The notes under the pieces are model-generated. The model made no database searches, was not told where the DNA came from, and was given only the letters and a program-made list of their open reading frames with translations. A DNA stretch of 64,000 nucleotides from Cytobacillus solani (GTDB lineage Bacteria; Bacillota; Bacilli; Bacillales; Cytobacillaceae): positions 2,214,204-2,278,203 of the forward strand of contig NZ_LJIX01000006.1 of assembly GCF_001420595.1 (NCBI RefSeq), in the 5' to 3' direction. This document shows, piece by piece, positions 52,189 through 61,174 of the stretch. The number at the start of each line of letters is the position of its first letter. Position 1 is the first letter of the stretch. Made by a program: the position numbers and the translations under genes.

Positions 52189-53997
52189 GTGGAAGCACTA
52201 CAAATAAAGAAGGCATTGGAGTATCGCAAATTAATCGATGTTTTACTTGACTCGAACCTCTTCGCAGACATCGTACTTCAGGGCGGTTATTTTATCAATG
52301 TCATTACGCGAGAAATTTATGAAGCAGATGTAGCAATCAAGGGTGAGCATGTATTAATGGTCGGCGATGTGAAGGATTTAATTGGTCCGAAAACAAGGAT
52401 TGAAGAAATCAGGGGGAAATTCGTCAGTCCGGGATTTATCGATTCGCATATGCATTTCGAAAGTGCAATGCTTACGTGTACAGAGTTTTCGAAGCTCTCG
52501 ATTCCTACTGGAACAACGACTTTAATCGGTGATCCGCATGAAATCGGCAATGTGCTTGGTGTTGCAGGAATGAAGGAAATGATTGAAGAAGCGAAGACAC
52601 TGCCGAACCGAATCCTTTTTACTGTTCCATGTGCAGTTCCAGATGCACCGGGACTTGAAACTTCAGGATTTGATGTAACAGCAAAGGATATGAAGAATTT
52701 ACTGACAGACCCATATGTCCAGGGAATCGGAGAGATACAAAGCTTCAGTAATATTAAACCTGTATATGAGCATGCGCCAGAGTTAATTGATGATCTGGTA
52801 GCTGCTGTTTCGTATGCAAATGCCATCGGAAAAACAGTGGAAGGAAACGCACCAGGGCTGTTTGGACGGGAACTTGCTGCGCATATTATTAGCGGCGGTA
52901 CACATGTATCCTGCCATGAAACAACGACTAAAGAAGAAACTGTAGAGAAGCTTAGGTATGGTGTGAGTGTTTTCATGCGTGAAGGTTCCTCACAGCGCAA
53001 TATGGCTGAGTGTATCCGTGCGATTACAGAGGAGGGGCTTGATTCCAGACGCGCAATTGTCGTTTCTGATGATATGGTGCCAGCCGATCTTTTAAAATAC
53101 GGCCATATGAATGACATTATTCGCCGTACGATTGCGGAGGGCATTGATCCTGTTGAAGCAATACAAATGGCAACGATTAATCCTGCTACACATTTTGGCT
53201 TTAAGGATGTCGGCGTGATTGCACCCGGTAAACGTGCAGACATAGCAGTCATTAGCGATTTAATGAATATGACGATTGACCAAGTGTATTTAGCAGGAAA
53301 AAAAGTCGCGGAAAAAGGAGAATTAACGATTGAGATCCCTTCCTATATCTATCCTGAAAGTGTAAAGAAATCTGTGAAGCGTAAGCCTGTTAAAAAAGAT
53401 GAACTTACAGTAAAAGCAAGTGGAAGCCGGGCAAAGGTGCGTGCGATTGAAGCGATTCCTTTTCAGAACTTAACCGGTGGAAGTAAGTTCACCCTCAATG
53501 TAAAGGATGGCATTGTCCAGCCTTGTTTGAAGCAGGATGTGCTGCCTTTACTCGTTATCGAGCGCCACGGACGCACTGGAAAAATCGGCAAAACCTTTTT
53601 ACAGGGCTTCGATTTGAAAAGCGGTGCTATTGCTGAAAGTGTTGCCCATGATACACATAATATTATTGTGACTGGAACGAATTATGAGGATATGGTGACA
53701 GCTGTTAACCGAGTAATTGCGATGGACGGCGGAATTGCGATGATTAAGGATGGCAAGGTCGTAGGAGACTTGCCGCTCCGTATTGGCGGGCTAATGACCG
53801 ATGAATTAACAGGAAAAGAAATGAGCGAGAAGGTTGATGAATTGTCAAGACTTGCAAAAGAAGTGCTTGGCTGTGGAATGGAAGTGCCATTTATGCATTT
53901 ATCCTTCTGGTCATTAGTTACAAGTCCTAAATGGAAAATTACTGATAAAGGTTTGATTGATGTGGATAAATTTGAGGTTATTCCAACGATTTTATGA
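52189..53997 (+). CDS. Adenine-deaminase-type amidohydrolase (second, divergent copy)
   Basis: 602 residues, adenine deaminase fold with S-H-M-H-F-E-S-A-M, G-D-P-H-E-I-G-N-V and V-S-D-D-M. The usual D-G-H-x-x-G motif reads E-G-N-A-P-G-L, with Asn 220 in place of His, and the following motif is T-H-V-S-C-H-E rather than T-D-H-E. Residues 1-25 form an extra amphipathic helix (E-A-L-Q-I-K-K-A-L-E-Y) absent from the first copy, resembling an encapsulation peptide. GTG start five bases after the vertex gene. May act on a different aminopurine or imidazole. Confidence 0.85.
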   Translation: MEALQIKKALEYRKLIDVLLDSNLFADIVLQGGYFINVITREIYEADVAIKGEHVLMVGDVKDLIGPKTRIEEIRGKFVSPGFIDSHMHFESAMLTCTEFSKLSIPTGTTTLIGDPHEIGNVLGVAGMKEMIEEAKTLPNRILFTVPCAVPDAPGLETSGFDVTAKDMKNLLTDPYVQGIGEIQSFSNIKPVYEHAPELIDDLVAAVSYANAIGKTVEGNAPGLFGRELAAHIISGGTHVSCHETTTKEETVEKLRYGVSVFMREGSSQRNMAECIRAITEEGLDSRRAIVVSDDMVPADLLKYGHMNDIIRRTIAEGIDPVEAIQMATINPATHFGFKDVGVIAPGKRADIAVISDLMNMTIDQVYLAGKKVAEKGELTIEIPSYIYPESVKKSVKRKPVKKDELTVKASGSRAKVRAIEAIPFQNLTGGSKFTLNVKDGIVQPCLKQDVLPLLVIERHGRTGKIGKTFLQGFDLKSGAIAESVAHDTHNIIVTGTNYEDMVTAVNRVIAMDGGIAMIKDGKVVGDLPLRIGGLMTDELTGKEMSEKVDELSRLAKEVLGCGMEVPFMHLSFWSLVTSPKWKITDKGLIDVDKFEVIPTIL

Positions 53998-54009
53998 TGA
54001 AAATAGAAA

Positions 54010-54130
54010 ATATCTATTTGGGGAATCCAATTTATCTAGTAATTTAGGAATGTTATCAAGCATTTATCGCAAATTATCTAGCAAACTTCGCAATTTATTG
54101 AGCACTTTTCAATTTTTATCGAGCATTTCG
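54010..54130. repeat. Phased intergenic array, exact 21 bp period (TTATCNAGCA core)
   Basis: TTATC/TTATT units begin at 54032, 54053, 54074, 54095 and 54116, each 21 bp apart. Core reads roughly TTATCgAGCA with T/A-rich spacer. Lies between the deaminase and cyclase genes; no coding frame. Confidence 0.75.
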
Positions 54131-54167
54131 TAGCTTACTAGTAAAAAACACTTGAAAGGAGATTATC

Positions 54168-54851
54168 ATGGGCGTCAAATTAGTTGATCTGACACAAGAA
54201 ATCTATCATGGCATGCCTGTTTTCCCCCTTCATCCTACCACCATGATTTTTTCAAATATTACACATGAGGAAACGATAGAAAAGATTGGTTTCCCTTTTG
54301 CCACTAACAATCTAATCATCAATGAACACGGTCCTACCCACAGTGATGCTACATATGAATTTGACCCAAATGGAAAGTACATTGATGAAATGCCGCTTGA
54401 ATATTTTTATGGACCTGCTGTATGTTTGGATCTTTCTCATATTCCTGCTGATCGCTCCATTACAAACCGTGATCTTGAAGCTGCCTTAGCACAATCAGGC
54501 CAATTTATCGAAAAAGGAGATATTGTTCTCCTCTACACAGGACACTACAATCGCTCTTATGGAACAGATGAGTGGCTGACAACATATACAGGACTTGATT
54601 ATCAAGCGGCCAAGTGGATTGCTGATAAAGGTGCAGTCAATATTGGCATTGATGCGCCTGCAATTGATCATCCAGATGATCCTAGCTATTCAGGGCATCT
54701 TGTATGCAGGGAATATGGAATAACGAATACAGAGAATTTATGTAATCTTGATCAAATTGCAGGGATGCGTTTCCTTTATTTTGGCTTGCCGCTTCGGATC
54801 AGAAAAGGAACTGGTTCTCCGATCAGAGCTGTAGCAGTCTTTATCGAATAA
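54168..54851 (+). CDS. Cyclase-family metal hydrolase
   Basis: 227 residues of the cyclase/kynurenine formamidase family. Metal motif H-G-P-T-H-S-D (residues about 59-65), and the C-terminal acid region. Members cleave cyclic or formyl amides, so hydrolysis of an imidazolone or a formimino compound would suit this locus. GAAAGGAG precedes the ATG. Flanked by repeat arrays on both sides. Confidence 0.87.
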   Translation: MGVKLVDLTQEIYHGMPVFPLHPTTMIFSNITHEETIEKIGFPFATNNLIINEHGPTHSDATYEFDPNGKYIDEMPLEYFYGPAVCLDLSHIPADRSITNRDLEAALAQSGQFIEKGDIVLLYTGHYNRSYGTDEWLTTYTGLDYQAAKWIADKGAVNIGIDAPAIDHPDDPSYSGHLVCREYGITNTENLCNLDQIAGMRFLYFGLPLRIRKGTGSPIRAVAVFIE

Positions 54852-54854
54852 GTA

Positions 54855-54926
54855 TTTGCAAAATTATTATGTTAGATTGCAAATAAAACTATGTATTTTG
54901 CAAATAAAACTATGTATTTTGCAAAT
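54855..54926. repeat. Phased TTGCAAA array, exact 21 bp period
   Basis: TTGCAAA copies begin at 54856, 54877, 54898 and 54919, exactly 21 bp apart, two of them with an identical ATAAAACTATGTATT spacer. Same core as the array at 3731-3900. Confidence 0.75.
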
Positions 54927-54988
54927 ATAATGAATTCCTTCCCAAATAAGGCGTTCCCGCAAAATAAAATAGCATGGCAGGTGATGAA

Positions 54989-55603
54989 ATGTATAATCAA
55001 GAACGAATACGTGAGGAAATTATCATTCCTCCATATGAAGGTAGAAGTGCATTTTTACGAAAAGGGGAAGAGCTCATTATTATCGATATGGATGGAAAGC
55101 AAGTGGGGGATTTTGTCTGCTTTAATCACTCCGATCCGAGCGAATATGTTTCTCCTGTTCATATGAGGGCATCCTTAAGCAGCATTCGGCTGAAAATTGG
55201 TGATTATCTTTACAGCAACAGACGGCGCCCGCTTATGCAGCTTGTTGAAGATACGGTAGGTAAGCATGACTTCTTCTTCCCAGCATGTGATTATTACCGC
55301 TATAAGATGGATTTTAACCAAAAGGATCATCCGAACTGTCATGATAATCTGCAAATGGCTTTGAAAAAATACAATATTCATCCTCCAGTCATCCCGGATC
55401 CAATTAATCTATTTATGAATAATGTTGTAGATGATTTAGGAGATTATTTTATTGCTGAACCGCTTTCGAAACCAGGTGATTATGTGCGGCTGAAAGCGTT
55501 GGATGATACTGTCATTGCATGCACTACATGTTCCCAAGACCTTGCTCCTGTCAATGGATGGAAGGTTACTTCGTTAAAAATGCAAATTGTGGAGGCGAGA
55601 TAA
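54989..55603 (+). CDS. DUF1989 (urea carboxylase-associated) protein
   Basis: 204 residues matching DUF1989: D-M-D-G-K-Q-V-G-D-F-V, then H-D-F-F-F-P-A-C-D and N-C-H-D-N. Its members occur next to urea carboxylase/allophanate hydrolase and in purine or guanidine degradation operons. Catalytic activity is not known to me; some relatives act on formamide-like compounds. The stop overlaps the next start (TAATG). Confidence 0.85.
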   Translation: MYNQERIREEIIIPPYEGRSAFLRKGEELIIIDMDGKQVGDFVCFNHSDPSEYVSPVHMRASLSSIRLKIGDYLYSNRRRPLMQLVEDTVGKHDFFFPACDYYRYKMDFNQKDHPNCHDNLQMALKKYNIHPPVIPDPINLFMNNVVDDLGDYFIAEPLSKPGDYVRLKALDDTVIACTTCSQDLAPVNGWKVTSLKMQIVEAR

Positions 55604-56772
55604 TGGATGATGTTCACTTTCTCCAAAGCTTGCTCCGAATTAATAGTTCTAATCCCCCAGGAAATGAGCATGAAGTAACAAAGGCCTTTATCGAAAGATG
55701 TAAGATGAATGAGCTTCCTTTTAAAGTAACGAATCTTGGAAATAACCGCAGTAATTTTGAGCTAACACTGAAAGGCACTGGAGACAAACATTTATTCTTT
55801 TGCGGTCATATGGATACGGTATCCCCTGGGGAAACGGAATGGACGTATCCTCCTTTTTCTGGTGAGATTATTGATAACAAGATTTATGGCAGAGGCGCTT
55901 CCGATATGAAGAGCGGATTAGCAGCGATGTTTTTAGCTATTGAATCTATATATTTAGAAAAAATCACTCCTATACCAACTATTACGTTCCTTGCTACAAC
56001 TGGTGAAGAGGTAGACAGCTGTGGAGCTAGAGCATTCCTAGAAGAAACCGAGAATCGTACGATTGATGCACTCGTAATCGGTGAACCGACGAATGAGAAG
56101 GTTGTCGTTGGTCATAAAGGTGCGCTTTGGCTAGAAATTACAACCTTTGGGAAAACAGCTCATGGTTCAATGCCAGATCAAGGAATTAATGCAGTCGATC
56201 ATATGGTACATGTGATCAATGAACTAACATCATTGAAATTAACCTGGACAATAGCAAAAGAGCCACTCGGCAGCAGCAGTTTGGCTGTGACGATGATTGA
56301 GGGCGGTATTCAGACTAATGTTATTCCTGATCGTTGTATCATCCGGGTGGATATTCGCACGGTGCCTCCGCAAGCTCATGAAAAGCTAATCGAAGAACTA
56401 AGGGGAAAATTAGATAAGCTTATCGAGAAACAGAAGCTTTATGAATATAAATTAACAAAAGTATTAGACCGGCCATCCATCATTACGTCATCATCCGCAG
56501 ACCTTATTCAATGTGCCTTAGCCATTAAGGGTGAAACAGATGCTCAATGCTTCGGCGTATCTTATTATACTGACGGTGCAGTACTTAATCCGAGAAGTGA
56601 AATCCCTACTTTAATTTATGGGCCGGGCGATGAAAAACTAGCCCATCAGCCAAATGAATCAGTGGCAATTGATGCATTCAAACGTTCAATCGAATTTTAT
56701 AAGAATCTTGCACTCTCTTTTGACACCACAATGAATGGGCATAAGAGCCTAGCGCAAGGAGGAACAGAATGA
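55603..56772 (+). CDS. M20-family metallohydrolase (ArgE/DapE/YgeY-like)
   Basis: 389 residues: metal motif G-H-M-D-T-V, G-R-G-A-S-D-M-K-S-G, the catalytic Glu in T-T-G-E-E-V and a dimerisation domain with H-K-G-A-L-W-L. Cleaves amide bonds of N-acyl amino acids or ureido acids. A related protein (YgeY) occurs in purine-degrading gut bacteria with SsnA and HyuA, which also have counterparts here. ATG overlaps the previous stop and its end overlaps the next gene (ATGA). Confidence 0.88.
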   Translation: MDDVHFLQSLLRINSSNPPGNEHEVTKAFIERCKMNELPFKVTNLGNNRSNFELTLKGTGDKHLFFCGHMDTVSPGETEWTYPPFSGEIIDNKIYGRGASDMKSGLAAMFLAIESIYLEKITPIPTITFLATTGEEVDSCGARAFLEETENRTIDALVIGEPTNEKVVVGHKGALWLEITTFGKTAHGSMPDQGINAVDHMVHVINELTSLKLTWTIAKEPLGSSSLAVTMIEGGIQTNVIPDRCIIRVDIRTVPPQAHEKLIEELRGKLDKLIEKQKLYEYKLTKVLDRPSIITSSSADLIQCALAIKGETDAQCFGVSYYTDGAVLNPRSEIPTLIYGPGDEKLAHQPNESVAIDAFKRSIEFYKNLALSFDTTMNGHKSLAQGGTE

Positions 56773-58106
56773 GCAGCATCATGATTAAAAATGCTGAAAT
56801 CATCACGATGAATGCGAACGAAGAAATTATCACCGGTGATATTTATATTGTAGATGACAGGATTGTGGAAATTGGACATTCTCTCTCTCATTCGGCAAAT
56901 AAAATAATCGATGCTGCCGGCCGAACAGTTATACCAGGCTTTGTTCAAACACATATTCACCTTTGTCAAACATTATTTCGAGGGCAAGCTGATGATCTTG
57001 AACTGATGGATTGGCTAAAACAACGAATTTGGCCGCTTGAAGCATCACATGATGAAGAATCTATTTATTATTCGGCCATGCTAGGCATTGGTGAACTTTT
57101 GCAGAGTGGAACGACAACGGTCGTTGATATGGAAACTGTCCACCATACTGAATATGCATTCCAGGCTCTGGCAGAGAGCGGCATTCGTGCCTTAGCAGGT
57201 AAGGTCATGATGGATAAGGGAAATGAGGTTCCTATCCGCTTACGAGAAAATACAAAATCCTCCCTTCAAGAAAGTGTTGATTTGCTTGAAAAATGGCATG
57301 GGTATGAGAGCGGACGTATTCAATATGCTTTTTGCCCTAGATTTGTTGTCTCATGTACAGAGGAATTATTAACAAATGTAAGGGACCTTTCCGCAAAATA
57401 CAATGTAAGAGTCCATACACATGCTTCAGAGAATGCGAATGAAATCTTACTCGTTGAAAAAGAACATGGAATGCGCAATGTCGTCTATTTAGACCATCTC
57501 GGCCTAGCGAATGAACGTTTGATTCTAGCTCATTGCGTATGGCTGGACGAGGAAGAGAAAAAAATTATTAAAGAGCGTGGCGTAAAGGTGAGTCATTGTC
57601 CAGGCTCCAATCTAAAGCTTGCTTCAGGGGTAGCTGATTTGCCTGGCCTACTTGATCAGCATGCACATGTGAGTTTAGGTGCTGATGGTGCCCCATGCAA
57701 TAATAATTTAGATATGTTTAATGAGATGAGGTTAGCTGCCATTATTCAGAAGCCGATTCATGGACCAACAGCGATGAATGCAAGAACAGTTTTCAGGATG
57801 GCGACAATTGGGGGAGCTAAAGCTGTAGGAATGGAGAAAGAGATTGGCAGCATTGAGCCGGGGAAAAAAGCTGATTTAGCGATCTTAAACTTAAACGATT
57901 TTCATGTGTATCCTTCGTATGATATTGATCCAATTTCACGTATTGTCTATTCAGCGACTCGTGCTGATGTAGAATCGACAATTGTAAATGGGAAAGTGTT
58001 AATGGAAAATCGGCAGTTGAAAACAATCGATAAAAAAATTATTTTACAAGAATCTAACCGGGCGATTAAACGGCTGCTGAGTAAGCTTGAAAATGTGGCA
58101 AATTAG
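56769..58106 (+). CDS. TRZ/ATZ (SsnA-type) aminohydrolase
   Basis: 445 residues: Q-T-H-I-H-L-C-Q, V-H-T-H-A-S-E-N, L-I-L-A-H-C-V-W, and L-G-A-D-G-A-P-C-N-N-N-L-D-M-F-N-E-M-R. The last motif is typical of deoxyadenosine/SAH deaminase-type and SsnA-like amidohydrolases acting on C-NH2 groups of purines or triazines. Likely deaminates an aminopurine or an aminoimidazole intermediate. Last gene of the operon. Confidence 0.87.
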   Translation: MSSIMIKNAEIITMNANEEIITGDIYIVDDRIVEIGHSLSHSANKIIDAAGRTVIPGFVQTHIHLCQTLFRGQADDLELMDWLKQRIWPLEASHDEESIYYSAMLGIGELLQSGTTTVVDMETVHHTEYAFQALAESGIRALAGKVMMDKGNEVPIRLRENTKSSLQESVDLLEKWHGYESGRIQYAFCPRFVVSCTEELLTNVRDLSAKYNVRVHTHASENANEILLVEKEHGMRNVVYLDHLGLANERLILAHCVWLDEEEKKIIKERGVKVSHCPGSNLKLASGVADLPGLLDQHAHVSLGADGAPCNNNLDMFNEMRLAAIIQKPIHGPTAMNARTVFRMATIGGAKAVGMEKEIGSIEPGKKADLAILNLNDFHVYPSYDIDPISRIVYSATRADVESTIVNGKVLMENRQLKTIDKKIILQESNRAIKRLLSKLENVAN

Positions 58107-58182
58107 CACATTCAAAAATATTTAATGTCAATGATTAGAAAATGGACCATCTTTTCGGTAAAATAGAGATAGATTAAAAATA

Positions 58183-58300
58183 TCTAGCTTCAGCGCCTAG
58201 CCCCTCGAGGTCATAAGCCAAGCCTCCCAAAAAGGTAAAGAACACCTTTCTGAAAGGCTTGTCTTATGCTTGTCGGGGCTGAGCAAGGCGCTTACACTTT
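58183..58300. repeat. Interspersed bcr-like palindromic repeat, copy 2
   Basis: TCTAGCTTCAGCGCCTAGCC pairs across its length with GGGGCTGAGCAAGGCGC. Inside, CATAAGcCAAGCCT pairs with AGGCTTGtCTTATG and AAGGT with ACCTT, giving a long nested hairpin. Same family as 49080-49228. It lies directly before the ribosome-binding site of yneT. Confidence 0.75.
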
Positions 58301-58322
58301 TAAACAAGGGAGGTTCATAAAA

Positions 58323-58736
58323 TTGACGATTGAAATTCCTAGCCGGGATGAACTCGGTGTCATTTTAAAAAAAGCAAAGCGTATTGCTGTCGTAGGTCTT
58401 AGCGGCAATCCTGAAAGAACTTCTTATATGGTTTCAAAGGCTATGCAGGATGCTGGCTATGAAATTATTCCCGTTAATCCGACGGTGGATGAAGTACTAG
58501 GAGTGAAAGCTGTTAAATCATTAAAGGAAATTGAAGGCCATATTGATATCGTCAACGTTTTTCGCCGTTCAGAGCACCTGCTTCAGGTTGCTAAGGAATT
58601 TGCGGACATTGATGCAGAAGTCTTTTGGGCACAGTTAGGATGTATCGATGAGGAAGCCTATCATTTTCTAAAGGAAAAGGGTTATACAGTAGTGATGGAT
58701 CGCTGTATTAAAGTTGAGCATGCCTTAACAAAATAA
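58323..58736 (+). CDS. yneT: CoA-binding (YneT-like) protein
   Basis: 137 residues, Rossmann-like CoA_binding family: R-I-A-V-V-G-L-S-G-N-P-E-R-T-S-Y-M-V-S, N-V-F-R-R-S-E-H and C-I-K-V-E-H-A-L. Same place before parE as in B. subtilis. TTG 58323 follows AAGGGAGG; the longer frame runs into the repeat. Confidence 0.88.
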   Translation: MTIEIPSRDELGVILKKAKRIAVVGLSGNPERTSYMVSKAMQDAGYEIIPVNPTVDEVLGVKAVKSLKEIEGHIDIVNVFRRSEHLLQVAKEFADIDAEVFWAQLGCIDEEAYHFLKEKGYTVVMDRCIKVEHALTK

Positions 58737-58745
58737 GCAAATTTG

Positions 58746-58776
58746 CATGAGATCGATTCAGGTCTCATGTTTTTTA
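58746..58776 (+). terminator. yneT terminator
   Basis: Stem CATGAGA/TCTCATG followed by six T. Confidence 0.85.
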
Positions 58777-58777
58777 A

Positions 58778-58960
58778 TTATTCTTCAAAAACGTTGAAAC
58801 AAAGGGCTTTATACGCGATAAAAGCGTAGATGATACAAAGAATTAACAGATACGTCATTTGCCAAAACTGAATAAATAGATACAATAAACAATAGGCAAC
58901 AATAAAAATTATGGTAAAATAAAGTAATGGAACATTCGTTCTCGATGCTGATTTTTCCAT
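58778..58960 (-). CDS. Possible small membrane protein
   Basis: 60 residues with two hydrophobic helices (L-L-Y-F-T-I-I-F-I-V-A-Y and Y-L-L-I-L-C-I-I-Y-A-F). No Shine-Dalgarno site before ATG 58960. Convergent with yneT. Short and unproven; may be chance. Confidence 0.35.
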   Translation of the reverse strand: MEKSASRTNVPLLYFTIIFIVAYCLLYLFIQFWQMTYLLILCIIYAFIAYKALCFNVFEE

Positions 58961-59076
58961 ATAAATAAAGGATATTTTTTATTTTAAACGAATACATAAA
59001 CGAGTGTTTAACTGTATACATAGAATAAAATTTTGTTTAGCTAATCAGAATTAGATCCATAAATTCTGAACGCATA

Positions 59077-59126
59077 AGAAAAACTAAGGCATTCGCCGAA
59101 AGGCTTGGTGAATGCCAAGTTTTTCT
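59077..59126 (+). promoter_or_regulatory. Long hairpin in the parE leader
   Basis: AGAAAAACT and GGCATTC pair with GAATGCC and AGTTTTTCT around a short loop; the right arm ends in a T-rich run, so it could be an intrinsic terminator or attenuator 70 bases before parE. Confidence 0.6.
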
Positions 59127-59197
59127 AATCGCAAAAGGTTTTCTATATACAAGCAAGTTGTTAACCTGCGTTCTTGGTAAATGAAAGGGGTATGTTT

Positions 59198-61174
59198 GTG
59201 GCAAGGAATCAAGAAATTTTTGATTATAATGATGATGCCATACAAGTACTCGAAGGGCTTGAAGCTGTAAGAAAACGCCCTGGGATGTACATTGGAAGCA
59301 CAGATGCAAGAGGTCTTCATCATCTTGTTTATGAAATTGTCGACAATGCGGTGGATGAAGCGTTGGCAGGATTTGGCGACCATATTATTGTCAAAATACA
59401 TAAAGATAACTCTATAAGTGTAGTTGATAAAGGCCGAGGAATGCCGACTGGAATGCACCGCATGGGAAAACCAACTCCAGAAGTAATTTTAACCGTCCTT
59501 CATGCCGGCGGTAAATTTGGACAGGGCGGCTATAAAACGAGCGGAGGCTTACATGGTGTAGGAGCTTCGGTTGTGAACGCACTATCAGAATGGCTTGTTG
59601 TTAAGATTAAGCGTGATGGAATTGTGTATGAACAGCGGTTTGAAGATGGTGGAAAACCGGTTACTACCCTCGAAAAGGTAGGAAAGACAAACCAATCAGG
59701 AACAACCATTCATTTTAAACCAGATCCATCCATTTTTTCGACAACTACTTATAATTATGAAACCCTTTGTGAGCGCTTGCGGGAATCGGCATTTCTATTA
59801 AAAGGGATGAAAATTGAAATCATTGATGATCGAAATAGTGTGCAGGAAATCTTCCATTATGAAAATGGGATAGAAGCATTTGTGGAATATTTAAATGAGG
59901 AAAAAGACGTCCTTCATCCAGTTATAAGCTTTGAAGGGCAGCATAACGAAATTGAAGTGGAGTTTGCCTTTCAATTTAATGATGGTTATTCAGAAAATGT
60001 TCTTTCGTTTGTTAATAATGTCCGGACGAAAGATGGCGGTACACACGAAGCGGGATCAAAAACAGCCATGACTCGAATTTTTAATGAGTATGCGAGAAAA
60101 GTGAATCTCTTAAAAGAAAAAGACAAAAATCTTGACGGTTCAGATATTCGCGAAGGGTTCACTTCGATCATATCTGTGCGCGTACCTGAGGACCAGCTTC
60201 AATTTGAAGGGCAAACAAAAGGGAAGCTAGGGACGAGTGAAGCTAGGTCAGCAGTTGATTCTGTTGTATCTGAACATCTTTCCTATTTCCTTGAAGAGAA
60301 TCCGAACATTAGTTCGTTGTTGATAAAAAAGGCAATTAAAGCGTATCAAGCGAGAGAAGCTGCTCGAAAAGCACGAGAGGATGCAAGAAGCGGAAAGAAA
60401 AGGAAACGATCAGAGGCTGTCCTTTCAGGTAAATTAACGCCTGCACAATCACGTAATCCTGAAAAGAATGAATTATATTTAGTTGAGGGTGATTCAGCGG
60501 GAGGTTCCGCTAAGCAAGGTAGAGATCGACGCTTTCAGGCTGTACTGCCACTGAGAGGTAAAGTAATTAATACGGAGAAGGCCAAGCTTGCCGATATTTT
60601 CAAAAACGAAGAGATTAACACAATTATTCATGCTGTCGGCGGCGGAGTAGGAGCGGATTTCAACGTTCAAGATATCAATTATGATAAAGTTATTATCATG
60701 ACAGATGCAGATACGGATGGAGCCCATATACAAGTGCTTCTTCTAACCTTCTTTTATCGTTATATGAGACCTTTAATTGACGCAGGAAAAATTTTCATCG
60801 CCTTACCTCCTTTATACAAAGTAAGCAAAGGCACAGGGAAAAAGGAAATCATTGAATATGCATGGAGTGATGATGACCTGCAGGATACGATTAAAAAAGT
60901 TGGCAAAGGATATATTCTGCAGCGGTACAAAGGGCTAGGAGAAATGAATGCGGACCAGCTTTGGGAAACGACAATGGATCCAGAAACAAGAACTTTGATT
61001 CGAGTGAGAATTGATGATGCTGCAAGAGCAGAGCGACGTGTGACAACCCTTATGGGAGACAAGGTTGAGCCGCGGCGTAAATGGATAGAATCAAATGTGG
61101 CATTTGGCCTTGAAGAAGATGCTAGTATTCTTGAAAATGAGAATATTTCTGTATTAGAGGAGGAAAATGAATAA
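59198..61174 (+). CDS. parE: DNA topoisomerase IV subunit B
   Basis: 658 residues. GHKL ATPase with N-A-V-D-E-A and [15 protein letters not shown], and TOPRIM motifs E-G-D-S-A-G-G-S-A and D-A-D-T-D-G-A-H-I. Decatenates chromosomes after replication. Starts M-A-R-N-Q like B. subtilis ParE at GTG 59198, with AAGGGGT seven bases upstream. Overlaps the parC start (TAATG). Confidence 0.97.
   Translation: MARNQEIFDYNDDAIQVLEGLEAVRKRPGMYIGSTDARGLHHLVYEIVDNAVDEALAGFGDHIIVKIHKDNSISVVDKGRGMPTGMHRMGKPTPEVILTVLHAGGKFGQGGYKTSGGLHGVGASVVNALSEWLVVKIKRDGIVYEQRFEDGGKPVTTLEKVGKTNQSGTTIHFKPDPSIFSTTTYNYETLCERLRESAFLLKGMKIEIIDDRNSVQEIFHYENGIEAFVEYLNEEKDVLHPVISFEGQHNEIEVEFAFQFNDGYSENVLSFVNNVRTKDGGTHEAGSKTAMTRIFNEYARKVNLLKEKDKNLDGSDIREGFTSIISVRVPEDQLQFEGQTKGKLGTSEARSAVDSVVSEHLSYFLEENPNISSLLIKKAIKAYQAREAARKAREDARSGKKRKRSEAVLSGKLTPAQSRNPEKNELYLVEGDSAGGSAKQGRDRRFQAVLPLRGKVINTEKAKLADIFKNEEINTIIHAVGGGVGADFNVQDINYDKVIIMTDADTDGAHIQVLLLTFFYRYMRPLIDAGKIFIALPPLYKVSKGTGKKEIIEYAWSDDDLQDTIKKVGKGYILQRYKGLGEMNADQLWETTMDPETRTLIRVRIDDAARAERRVTTLMGDKVEPRRKWIESNVAFGLEEDASILENENISVLEEENE

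Noticed and set aside
52317-53252. 311-codon frame on the minus strand inside the second adenine deaminase gene
   Set aside because: Shadow of a real gene: no ribosome-binding site, composition typical of an antisense frame, and the plus-strand protein is conserved.
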